This document shows positions 1-5,672 of a stretch of DNA of 7,203 nucleotides, piece by piece. The position numbers were made by a program, and so were the translations under genes. The notes under the pieces are model-generated. The model worked only from the letters and a program-made list of their open reading frames with translations. It was not told where the DNA came from and did no database searches. Origin of the DNA: Thermodesulfatator sp. (lineage in GTDB: Bacteria > Desulfobacterota > Thermodesulfobacteria > Thermodesulfobacteriales > Thermodesulfobacteriaceae). The DNA lies in contig JALWWR010000050.1 of the NCBI GenBank assembly GCA_026993045.1, forward strand, positions 1 to 7,203. Reading direction: 5' to 3'. The first letter of the stretch is position 1. Each line of letters opens with the position of its first letter.

Positions 1-1
1 T

Positions 2-274
2 TCCCGGCTGGTGGAGGCCTTTGGGGTAAGGCCTTATTTTGATCGGGTGCTGGCCGCTTGCGAAATGGGGGTGGGCAAGCCGGAGGCCGAGGCCTACCAT
101 TTGGCCTGTGAGATCTTGGGGGTCAAGCCGGAAGAGACCCTGATGGTGGGAAACGATCCGGAAGACGATCTTCACGGGGCCCAGGCCGCGGGTCTTAAGG
201 CCCTTCTTTATCAGGGTGGAAATCTAGCCTCAGAGCTTAAAGCCTTTTGGGAGAAAGCTCATGGCCGCCTTTAG
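2..274 (+). CDS. HAD-superfamily hydrolase, C-terminal part (5' truncated by window edge)
   Basis: This is the 3' end of a haloacid dehalogenase-type hydrolase, most likely a small-molecule phosphatase of subfamily I. The frame is open from base 2 (SRLVEAFGVRPYF) to TAG at 272-274, so the apparent GTG start near base 11 is probably internal. Visible motifs are the motif III lysine in GVGKPEAEAYHLA and motif IV in MVGNDPEDDLHGAQAAGL, with the paired acidic residues (DPEDD) that hold Mg2+ in this family. Motif I (DxDxT/V) and motif II lie upstream of the window. The last 14 bp overlap the start of the next gene, which suggests translational coupling. The substrate cannot be told from this fragment. 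Confidence 0.85.
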   Translation, partial: SRLVEAFGVRPYFDRVLAACEMGVGKPEAEAYHLACEILGVKPEETLMVGNDPEDDLHGAQAAGLKALLYQGGNLASELKAFWEKAHGRL

Positions 275-851
275 ACCGCCACGAGAGTTTGAGGCCCTGC
301 TCCAAGAGCTTGAGAAGAATTTTGAGAACGTAAAGAGACGTTACCCCAAAGAGGTGCGCTGCCGAAAAGGGTGCCACGAATGTTGTCTGGCCCCCTTTGA
401 TCTTTCTCTGGTGGAGGCCTTGTATCTGGCGCAAGCCTTTCGAAGGCTTCCACGACGGGATCGCCGGGAAGTGGAAAGACGTCTCCAAAAGTATGAAAAG
501 GACTGGGAAAAGAAGGTCCCCAAACCGGCGACCCCCTTTCTGCTTTCTACCGTAAAGCTTAGCTGCCCTTTTTTAAACGAAAAAGGCCTTTGTCTGGTTT
601 ATGATTACCGTCCGGTGACCTGCCGGGTCTACGGTCTTCCGCTTGAAATTCAAGGCGAGGCCTATGTCTGCCCTCGGTCGGGCTTTGAACCCGGAAAGAC
701 TTATCCTACCGTGCTTTGGGGAGAAGTATTACAGAGATTGGCCGAGATTTCCGAAAAGATCCTTCCCCGAGGGGGGAATCTCCGGGTCTCCTTAATCGGG
801 GTGATCCGGGGCCAATTCCCCGGAGTCCATCTCCTTTCGGATACTTTCTAA
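261..851 (+). CDS. YkgJ family / CxxCxxCC-type cysteine cluster protein
   Basis: A 196-residue protein of the putative zinc- or iron-chelating CxxCxxCC family. Eight cysteines are present: C34, C38, C41 and C42 (CRKGCHECC), then C102, C111, C121 in the typical YDYRPVTCRVYG block, and C137. This matches the family layout of an N-terminal cysteine cluster followed by C-x8-C-x9-C and a late Cys. The region around residues 43-95 is charged and helical. Function in the family is poorly defined; it is thought to bind a metal cofactor in the cytoplasm. The ATG is supported by GGGAG at 249-253, 7 nt upstream, and it overlaps the HAD gene by 14 bp. The last ~20 residues are read from DNA that also encodes the tail of the convergent TPR gene. 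They lie beyond the cysteine core, so they may carry little function. Confidence 0.85.
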   Translation: MAAFRPPREFEALLQELEKNFENVKRRYPKEVRCRKGCHECCLAPFDLSLVEALYLAQAFRRLPRRDRREVERRLQKYEKDWEKKVPKPATPFLLSTVKLSCPFLNEKGLCLVYDYRPVTCRVYGLPLEIQGEAYVCPRSGFEPGKTYPTVLWGEVLQRLAEISEKILPRGGNLRVSLIGVIRGQFPGVHLLSDTF

Positions 852-1385
852 GGCCTTTTCCACCAGTTGGGCTTGTTCCAAAGATCCCAGGCCCCGATAG
901 ATTTTGGCCGCCAGTTCATAGGCCTCTTTAGCGGCCTGATATTTTTTTTGCTGGCGATAAACATCCCCGATACCAGCCAACATCCGGGCCGCCCGGTGGG
1001 CGTCTCCATATTTTTCGGCGATCTCCAGGGCCCGGTAAAGATAAGGCAGGGCCTTTTCAGGTTGCTGGAGTTCTTTGTAGACGTAAACGATCTTTTCGGA
1101 AAGGATGGCGGCCCCGATCTCGTCTTCAAACTCCTCGCAAATATCTAGGGCCATCTTGTATGGTTTTAAGGCCTTTGGGAAGTTTCCCCTTTCAAACTGA
1201 AGGTCGCCGATCTTTTCTACGGCGTTAGCCGCTTCTCGATAGCGTTGGTGTTTTACAAAGACCTGATAGGCCTCCTCGTATCGGGCCAGGGCGTCCAGAC
1301 TGCGCCCCTGGGCCCGCATGACCTGGGCCTCTTGGTACCACTTAAGGGCCTCTTCTACTTCAGGGGGTAACTTCTCCTTTTCCAT
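792..1385 (-). CDS. Tetratricopeptide repeat protein with 40-residue repeats
   Basis: A 197-residue soluble protein, almost entirely helical repeat. Four repeats at a spacing of about 40 residues start near 13, 53, 93 and 133. Each has an A/G-x-x-Y/F core followed by KAL..Y..AL- or AA..AYE-like second helices (for example KALKPYKMALDICEEF and KALPYLYRALEIAEKYGD). This long-repeat pattern is that of TPR_7/TPR_12 or kinesin-light-chain-type arrays rather than canonical 34-residue TPRs. No signal peptide or membrane segment is seen, so a cytoplasmic protein-protein interaction role is inferred; the partner is unknown. The ATG at 1385 has AAGGAG (plus-strand 1393-1398) at good spacing and lies inside the end of the preceding operon gene (26-bp overlap). 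The 3' end overlaps the convergent YkgJ gene by 60 bp. Confidence 0.87.
   Translation of the reverse strand: MEKEKLPPEVEEALKWYQEAQVMRAQGRSLDALARYEEAYQVFVKHQRYREAANAVEKIGDLQFERGNFPKALKPYKMALDICEEFEDEIGAAILSEKIVYVYKELQQPEKALPYLYRALEIAEKYGDAHRAARMLAGIGDVYRQQKKYQAAKEAYELAAKIYRGLGSLEQAQLVEKALESIRKEMDSGELAPDHPD
805..824. other. GC-rich 7-bp hairpin inside the convergent gene overlap
   Basis: TCCGGGG (805-811) and CCCCGGA (818-824) form a perfect 7-bp stem with a 6-nt loop. It is placed within the 60 bp shared by the 3' ends of the convergent YkgJ and TPR genes. No T-run follows on either strand, so it is not a classical intrinsic terminator. It might still slow polymerase or protect mRNA ends from both sides. 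A second stem (TTCCCC 763-768 with GGGGAA 773-778) lies just upstream. Confidence 0.4.
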
Positions 1386-2445
1386 CTTGCCACTCCTTAA
1401 GAAGACTTTGGGTTAAGGCCCCCAGGGACTGGCTTTGAAAGGCGTCTTGGATCGGATCGTAAAAGGTGAAGGATTCAGTCTGGCGGGCCAAGGGTTCGAT
1501 TTCCGGGGCCAGTTCCTTTAGGCCCAAGGCCTTTAAAATCAAAAGGACCAGCCCCTTTATCTCCGGGCTAGGGTCTTTCAACAAGGAAACCAAGAGGAAG
1601 GGCCTTTCCTGGCAAAGCAAGCTCGGCTGCCTAGAGGCAATCCGCCAGAGACCGTAAAGGGCCGCGGGACGGAACTCCGGATATTTTAAAAAGGCCTGGA
1701 GGTTGCGGACGTAAAGCCCGAAACGTTCCGGAAGACGGGCTATGATTTCGCCTACGGCCTCCAAGGCCCCCCAGGCCGAGGCCGCGGAGTCGGCGCTGGC
1801 ATAAAGGAGCCTTTTGACCAGATCGGATATTTCAGCTGGATATTGGTCGGCCAAGCGCTGAGCCAGCTCTCCCAATAAATGGGCGGTGCGGAAGCGGATT
1901 AGAGGTTCGGGATGGTAAAGGAGTTTCTGGAAGACCCGGAGATTCAAGGGCTGTTTCTGGCAGAGAAGCAGAAGCTCCTCCCGACGGTTTTCGGCCACTA
2001 GCCTTTCGGCCTCTGGACGCCGGATCTTACGCCCCCGGGTTGGCGAACTTTGGGCTTGACGTTGGGCCCTTACCTGGGCCAGCTTTTCAGCCGTAAGATC
2101 TCTCAAGTCCTCCGCCAGTTTTAAGAAATAAAGACAGCCCGAGATCTTTCGGCCTTCAAGTACCCCTTCGGGGACGATCTGGTGGGTGACCTGGTCATAG
2201 GGCTCAAGGATCTTTTCCTGATAATCTTCCCCTGGGACGAGATCCCAGGCTAGGTCCCAGTCTCCCCCAGCCGCCAGGAATAGGGCCTCGGCAAAGGCTG
2301 TGCCCCGGTTATAGCCGGTGACATCACTTACGTAAATGGCTCCGCAATCGCAAAAACCGGCGTCCAGGTCCGAGAACTGGAAACCTAGATCTCGGGGCGG
2401 AGGAACGAGACGGCTGCAAAAAGGACACTCCGGGGTTCGGTTCAT
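1360..2445 (-). CDS. DVU0298-like protein: N-terminal Cys4 zinc motif plus helical (HEAT-like) repeats
   Basis: A 361-residue protein with two parts. Residues 1-40 carry CPFC (C7, C10) and CDC (C32, C34), a likely zinc ribbon or knuckle in which the second half is unusually tight (CxC). Residues 40-110 form a conserved-looking block (YVSDVTGYNRG, DWDLAWDLVPGEDY). From about 145 onward there are HEAT/armadillo-like helical pairs, for example EPLIRFRTAHLLGELAQRL, SAASAWGALEAVGEII, FRPAALYGLWRIA and SPEIKGLVLLILKALGLKEL. The architecture and N-terminal motif match my recollection of the DVU0298 family of sulfate-reducing bacteria; its molecular role is not established. It starts in an ATGA 4-bp overlap with the upstream TPR gene, so translation is probably coupled. 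No export signal is seen. The family name is from memory, the motifs are seen directly. Confidence 0.8.
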   Translation of the reverse strand: MNRTPECPFCSRLVPPPRDLGFQFSDLDAGFCDCGAIYVSDVTGYNRGTAFAEALFLAAGGDWDLAWDLVPGEDYQEKILEPYDQVTHQIVPEGVLEGRKISGCLYFLKLAEDLRDLTAEKLAQVRAQRQAQSSPTRGRKIRRPEAERLVAENRREELLLLCQKQPLNLRVFQKLLYHPEPLIRFRTAHLLGELAQRLADQYPAEISDLVKRLLYASADSAASAWGALEAVGEIIARLPERFGLYVRNLQAFLKYPEFRPAALYGLWRIASRQPSLLCQERPFLLVSLLKDPSPEIKGLVLLILKALGLKELAPEIEPLARQTESFTFYDPIQDAFQSQSLGALTQSLLKEWQDGKGEVTP

Positions 2446-3038
2446 GAAAGAATCAGTTTTTCCAGTTCGGGATTGACAGGATAGCCCAGTTCCTTGGCGC
2501 GGGTTAAGGCCTGGCGGGCTAGGGCCTTTTCTTCCTTATAATAGTAGGCTACCGCCAGGTTGTTATAAGCCATGGCAAAGGAGGGGTCGTATTCAAGGGC
2601 TTTCTGACAGGCCTCGATGGCTCCTTGATAGTCCTCTCGGGCGATAAGCACCGTAGAGAGGTTGACCCACACTGCCGGGAGATCCGGTTTTTGCTCCAAG
2701 GCCTCCCGATAATAGCGTTCGGCCGAAGAGAGATCTCCCAACTGAAAAGAAATAAGCCCCATATTGGTTAAGGACTGCGGAGAGGCGGGATAGATCTTTA
2801 AGGCCAAGACAAAGGCCTTGCGGGCCTCTTCCAACTCTCCTTCTTGGGCCAGAAGGGTCCCCAGGTTGGTTAAGGCCTCGAAATTGTGGGGATCCAGCTT
2901 TAAGATGTTTTTAAGGGTCTCTTTGGCCTCTTTAAGTTTCCCGGCTCGCCAGTAAGCCAGGGCCAAACGGTGGTGGGCAAAGATGGATTTGGGATTTTCT
3001 TGGACTTCCTTTTCCAAGATCTCCAGTGCTTGATCCAT
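2442..3038 (-). CDS. Tetratricopeptide repeat protein, five canonical 34-residue TPRs
   Basis: A 198-residue protein made of five back-to-back 34-residue TPR units at about 18-51, 52-85, 86-119, 120-153 and 154-187. They keep the usual signature positions (LALAYWRAGKLKEA, LGTLLAQEGELEEA, MGLISFQLGDLSSA, LSTVLIAREDYQGA, LAVAYYYKEEKALA), followed by capping residues ending ELEKLILS. There is no signal peptide, so it is likely cytoplasmic. It is the first gene of a three-gene minus-strand operon. The ATG has a strong GGAGGAG ribosome-binding site (plus-strand 3041-3047). The promoter lies in the divergent region with mltG. The 3' end overlaps the DVU0298-like gene by 4 bp (ATGA). It probably acts as a scaffold with its operon partners; that is inference. 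Confidence 0.88.
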   Translation of the reverse strand: MDQALEILEKEVQENPKSIFAHHRLALAYWRAGKLKEAKETLKNILKLDPHNFEALTNLGTLLAQEGELEEARKAFVLALKIYPASPQSLTNMGLISFQLGDLSSAERYYREALEQKPDLPAVWVNLSTVLIAREDYQGAIEACQKALEYDPSFAMAYNNLAVAYYYKEEKALARQALTRAKELGYPVNPELEKLILS

Positions 3039-3069
3039 GTCTCCTCCGTGGTTACCTAAAACAGATGTC

Positions 3070-3081
3070 TTAGAATTCTAA
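3070..3081. repeat. Perfect 12-bp palindrome in the divergent promoter region
   Basis: TTAGAATTCTAA is an exact inverted repeat with no spacer. It sits between the divergent TPR operon and mltG and overlaps the predicted minus-strand -10 box. It could be a dimeric regulator site or simply two back-to-back -10 hexamers; it could also be chance in AT-rich DNA. Confidence 0.4.
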
Positions 3082-3102
3082 AGCGGCTTTTAGGATTGTC
3101 CA
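3075..3102 (-). promoter_or_regulatory. Sigma-70-type promoter for the TPR/DVU0298-like operon
   Basis: Reading the minus strand, TGGACA (plus-strand 3097-3102, -35) and TAGAAT (3075-3080, -10) are separated by 16 nt. They lie about 37 nt upstream of the TPR start codon. The -10 sits in a perfect 12-bp palindrome (TTAGAATTCTAA, 3070-3081), so the same TAGAAT hexamer also faces the mltG side, though without a convincing -35 in that direction. Predicted by eye; no transcript evidence. Confidence 0.5.
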
Positions 3103-3112
3103 GTAACGGAAA

Positions 3113-4090
3113 ATGTTCAAGAAAATACTGGTAGGGCTTTTGATTTTGGGCCTCTATGCAGGAGGGTGGTATCTTGAGCTTCTAGAGCCTCCCTCCTCTA
3201 AACCCCAACCTCAAGTGGTTTATATCCCTCCAGGGACCTCGGTGGCGGAGGTGGCCCAAATCCTGAAGGAGCGGGGTTTGATCCGCAACCGGTGGGTCTT
3301 TCTCTTGGAGGCCTTGAGACAAGGAGTCCTTTACCGGCTTAAGGCTGGAGAATACCAACTTTCCCCCCATCAGAGCCTGAGAGAGATCTTGACCCTCTTA
3401 GCGGAAGGCCGAGTCATTACCCACATCGTGACCATTCCGGAAGGAGCCAACCTTTGGGAGGTAGCCCGGTTGCTCTCTAAAAGCGGGCTAGTGGATAAAA
3501 AGACTTTCTTGGATCTAGCTTTTAAAGAAGAATGGATCCGGCATTTGGGGGTCCCTGGCCCTTCGCTGGAAGGTTTTCTTTTTCCAGACACTTACTACTT
3601 GATAAAAGGGATGTCAGCGGAAGAGATCATTCAGAAGATGGTCTCCCGTTTCTGGGAGGTGTGGCGAAAATACGAGGCCCGGGCCCAGGAGCTTGGACTT
3701 TCGGTCTATGAGGTAGTGATCTTGGCCTCCATTGTAGAAAAGGAGGCGGTGCTTTCCCGAGAAAAGCCCTTGATCGCCGCGGTCTACTGGAACCGGCTCA
3801 AAAGGGGAATGCCCCTTCAGGCCGACCCCACGGTACGCTATGCCCTGCGGCGTTTCCGAGGAAGGCTCTATTACAAACACCTGCGGGTCAGAGACCCTTA
3901 TAATACCTATCGCTATCCGGGTCTCCCACCTACCCCCATCGCAAACCCCGGGGAAGAAAGTATCAAGGCCGTTCTTTATCCAGCCCCGGTGCCTTATCTT
4001 TACTTTGTTTCCAAAGGCGACGGCTCTCACCATTTCTCAAAGACCTACCAAGAGCATCTCCGGGCAGTGCGCCGATACCGCTCCCGCTAG
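3113..4090 (+). CDS. mltG: Endolytic murein transglycosylase MltG (YceG family)
   Basis: A 325-residue inner-membrane lytic transglycosylase that cleaves nascent peptidoglycan strands and is thought to set glycan length. Residues 4-21 form a membrane anchor (KILVGLLILGLYAGGWYL). Residues 35-100 resemble the LysM-like domain (YIPPGTSVAEVAQILKERGL, KAGEYQLSP). The YceG catalytic domain follows with hallmark blocks LEGFLFPDTYYL (152-163), LASIVEKEA (204-212, with catalytic glutamate E209 or neighbouring E211), VYWNRLKRGMPLQADPT (224-240), YNTYRYPGLPPTPIANPG (263-280) and YFVSKGDGSHHFSKTYQEH (297-315). The length is normal for the family. The ATG is chosen because the anchor begins at once; the ribosome-binding site is poor (only GGA at 3108-3110, 2 nt away). 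It is divergent from the TPR operon and 261 bp upstream of the dcw cluster on the same strand. Confidence 0.96.
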   Translation: MFKKILVGLLILGLYAGGWYLELLEPPSSKPQPQVVYIPPGTSVAEVAQILKERGLIRNRWVFLLEALRQGVLYRLKAGEYQLSPHQSLREILTLLAEGRVITHIVTIPEGANLWEVARLLSKSGLVDKKTFLDLAFKEEWIRHLGVPGPSLEGFLFPDTYYLIKGMSAEEIIQKMVSRFWEVWRKYEARAQELGLSVYEVVILASIVEKEAVLSREKPLIAAVYWNRLKRGMPLQADPTVRYALRRFRGRLYYKHLRVRDPYNTYRYPGLPPTPIANPGEESIKAVLYPAPVPYLYFVSKGDGSHHFSKTYQEHLRAVRRYRSR

Positions 4091-4287
4091 GCCTTTCTCT
4101 CAAGTCGGCTTAAAATCCTTTGAAGACCTCCGATAAAAGTCCGTAGGAATACGTTTTTAGTCCTTTTTATCTTGGGTTACCTCTGTTTTGGCTACCATTT
4201 TTCTCTTTTCGAGACCGCTAAAAGTTTTTTAAGGGGCTCTCCTTTAGCTTTTGCATAACTATAGCTTTTTTCGATAAAAAATGCGTA
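4091..4287. other. AT/T-rich intergenic stretch between mltG and the mraZ promoter
   Basis: About 200 bp of noticeably AT-rich sequence, with several plus-strand T-runs, contrasts with the GC-richer genes on both sides. I see no credible gene, tRNA or recognisable small RNA. A weak imperfect hairpin (GCTAAA at 4217-4222 with TTTAGC at 4243-4248, followed by TTTT) could end mltG transcription but is poor. The A-rich segment 4270-4281, just before the -35 box, may act as an UP element for the mraZ promoter. Confidence 0.6.
4217..4252 (+). terminator. Weak possible intrinsic terminator after mltG
   Basis: GCTAAA (4217-4222) can pair with TTTAGC (4243-4248), with a short inner AAGG/CCTT alternative, followed by TTTT at 4249-4252. 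The stem is only 6 bp, AT-rich and has a 20-nt loop, so stability would be low, especially in a thermophile. It is listed as the only hairpin-plus-T-run I found in the gap. Confidence 0.2.
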
Positions 4288-4317
4288 TTGACAGAAGACT
4301 TTTATCTTTTGTAGCCT
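4288..4317 (+). promoter_or_regulatory. Predicted sigma-70-type promoter of the mraZ/dcw cluster
   Basis: There is a perfect -35 hexamer TTGACA at 4288-4293. The best -10 is TAGCCT at 4312-4317 with an 18-nt spacer; it keeps the key T, A and final T of TATAAT but is weak otherwise. The upstream DNA is A/T-rich (GATAAAAAATGCG, 4273-4285), as expected of an UP element. Transcription would start near 4324, leaving a leader under 30 nt and placing the MraZ boxes over the start site. Confidence 0.55.
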
Positions 4318-4318
4318 G

Positions 4319-4355
4319 AAGGTGGGATAAAGTGGGGGAAAGTGGTATAAAGTGT
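4319..4355 (+). promoter_or_regulatory. MraZ operator: four direct boxes at 10-bp spacing overlapping the mraZ start
   Basis: Direct repeats AAGGTGG (4319-4325), AAAGTGG (4329-4335), AAAGTGG (4339-4345) and AAAGTGT (4349-4355) lie exactly one helical turn apart. This fits both known MraZ site descriptions: TGGGN-type repeats with 5-nt spacers (E. coli) and AAAGTG[T/G] repeats (Mycoplasma). The last box contains the mraZ GTG start codon, so bound MraZ would cover the transcription start, leader and translation start. Direct autorepression of the cluster is inferred from location. Confidence 0.85.
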
Positions 4356-4810
4356 TTCGAGGCCAGTTTAGGCATCATTTAGATGAGAAAGGACGCCTCA
4401 ATATCCCCCGGCGGTTTCGGGAGATCATGCAGGAGCGTTATGGCGGAAGCGGGCTGATCGTGACCAGGCTCCCAGAGTGTCTGGTGGCCTATCCCTGGGA
4501 GGAGTGGAAAAAACTGGAAGAAAGGCTAGTAAGCTTACCTTCGGATCTACCGGAGGTGCGGCTTTACATGCGGTTTTTTCTAGGATCGGCGGAGGAGTGT
4601 TTTTTAGATCGTCAGGGACGGATTTTGCTGCCAGTCCATTTGAGGGAGGCGGCTCAAATCGAAAAAGAGGTGGTCCTTTTGGGTCTTCTAGACCGGTTCG
4701 AGCTTTGGAACCCGGAACGCTTCGGTCAGCACATGGCCAAGGCCCAAGAGGATTTTGATCTCCTTTCCAGAAAAATAGCGGAACTAAGTCTTGGTGGCAG
4801 TCCATCATGA
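4352..4810 (+). CDS. mraZ: Transcriptional regulator MraZ
   Basis: A 152-residue MraZ, the first gene of the dcw cluster and a ring-forming DNA-binding repressor of it. It has two SpoVT-AbrB-like halves. The first has FRGQFRHHLDEKGRLNIP (DEKGR 11-15) and RF at 21-22; the second has FLDRQGRILLP (DRQGR 86-90), the diagnostic paired D-x-[KQ]-G-R motifs. The length is typical. The start is GTG at 4352, giving the usual MFRG N-terminus; no ATG is available nearby. There is no strong Shine-Dalgarno; the leader is filled with the AAAGTGG operator boxes, so those G-rich repeats may also serve ribosome binding. The 3' end overlaps rsmH by 20 bp. Confidence 0.96.
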   Translation: MFRGQFRHHLDEKGRLNIPRRFREIMQERYGGSGLIVTRLPECLVAYPWEEWKKLEERLVSLPSDLPEVRLYMRFFLGSAEECFLDRQGRILLPVHLREAAQIEKEVVLLGLLDRFELWNPERFGQHMAKAQEDFDLLSRKIAELSLGGSPS

Positions 4811-5672
4811 GCCGGTATTGCGTAAAGAGGTGCTGGAGTCCCTCCAGGTCCATCCTGGAGGGACTTATGTGGACGGTACGGTGGGGCTGGGGGGCCATAG
4901 CGAGGCCTTGCTGGAGGCCTCGGCTCCAGATGGTTTTCTCTACGGTTTTGAATGGGACGCGGCCTCTCTGGAAAGAGCTCGAAAGCGCTTGGCTCGCTAT
5001 GCGGGCCGTTTCAAGCTTTTTAGGGCCAACTTTGCCGAGGCCCCCAGCATCCTTAAAAGAGAAGGCCTCCAGGTAGACGGCATAGTTTTGGATTTGGGGC
5101 TTTCTTCTTTTTTGTTAGAGGCTTCAGGCCGGGGGTTCAGTTTCTTAAAAGACGAGCCTTTGGATATGCGCATGGACGAAAGGGCTACTTTAAAGGCCAA
5201 AGACCTGGTTAACCGCCTAAGTTACACCCAGTTGGTGGAGCTCTTGCGGGCTTATGGGGAAGAACCAGCGGCGGAGAGGATCGCCCGGGCTATTATCGAA
5301 GCCCGCAAGAAAAAGCCTTTAGAGACCACCGGTGAGCTAGCTTCTCTAATAGAGTCGGTGGTCCGGAAAAGGAGAAGGGGGCGGCACCCGGCTACTCTCA
5401 CCTTTCAGGCCCTTAGGATTGCGGTCAACCGGGAACTGGAAAACCTGGAGCGGTTTCTTTCGGAAGCCCCTGAGATCTTAAAGCCCGGGGGACGGATCGC
5501 GATCATCTCTTTCCATTCTCTGGAAGACCGACTGGTGAAACGGGCTTTTCGCCTTGATCCCCGGCTTGAACCAATCACTAAAAAGGCTTTAAAGCCCTCT
5601 TTGGAAGAGATCCGACGCAATCCCCGGGCCCGAAGCGCTCGGTTGAGGGTAGCGGAAAGATGCGAGCCGTAA
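4791..5672 (+). CDS. rsmH: 16S rRNA (cytosine(1402)-N(4))-methyltransferase RsmH (MraW)
   Basis: A 293-residue SAM-dependent methyltransferase that makes m4C at 16S rRNA position 1402 in the ribosomal P-site region. Visible motifs are HHEPVLRKEVLESL (5-18), the SAM loop YVDGTVGLGGHSEALLE (26-42), acidic GFEWDAASLERA (52-63), DGIVLDLGLSSFLLE (96-110), GRGFSF with DMRMD (113-129), HPATLTFQALRIAVNRELE (199-217) and GGRIAIISFHSLEDRLVK (233-250). The length is a little short of typical (about 310) but complete. The start is uncertain: TTG at 4791 has GGA (4780-4782) at 8-nt spacing, while GTG at 4794 would give MAVHHEPVL. Either way it overlaps mraZ by 17-20 bp and ftsL by 13 bp. Confidence 0.96.
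   Translation: MVAVHHEPVLRKEVLESLQVHPGGTYVDGTVGLGGHSEALLEASAPDGFLYGFEWDAASLERARKRLARYAGRFKLFRANFAEAPSILKREGLQVDGIVLDLGLSSFLLEASGRGFSFLKDEPLDMRMDERATLKAKDLVNRLSYTQLVELLRAYGEEPAAERIARAIIEARKKKPLETTGELASLIESVVRKRRRGRHPATLTFQALRIAVNRELENLERFLSEAPEILKPGGRIAIISFHSLEDRLVKRAFRLDPRLEPITKKALKPSLEEIRRNPRARSARLRVAERCEP

Noticed and set aside
763..824. Bidirectional intrinsic terminator between the convergent genes
   Set aside because: The hairpins are real, but neither strand has a following T-run and they lie in coding DNA, so I list one only as a hairpin.
3614..4033. 139-codon open frame on the minus strand inside mltG
   Set aside because: It is antisense to the most conserved part of MltG and shows no domain-like pattern or ribosome-binding site.
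4155..4196. 13-codon minus-strand mini-ORF (MVAKTEVTQDKKD) in the mltG-mraZ gap
   Set aside because: It is too short, with no clear promoter or good ribosome-binding site; short open frames like this arise by chance.
4425..4898. 157-codon open frame on the minus strand across mraZ and rsmH
   Set aside because: It lies fully antisense to two well-supported conserved genes, has a proline-rich composition with no recognisable motif, and fits a shadow frame.
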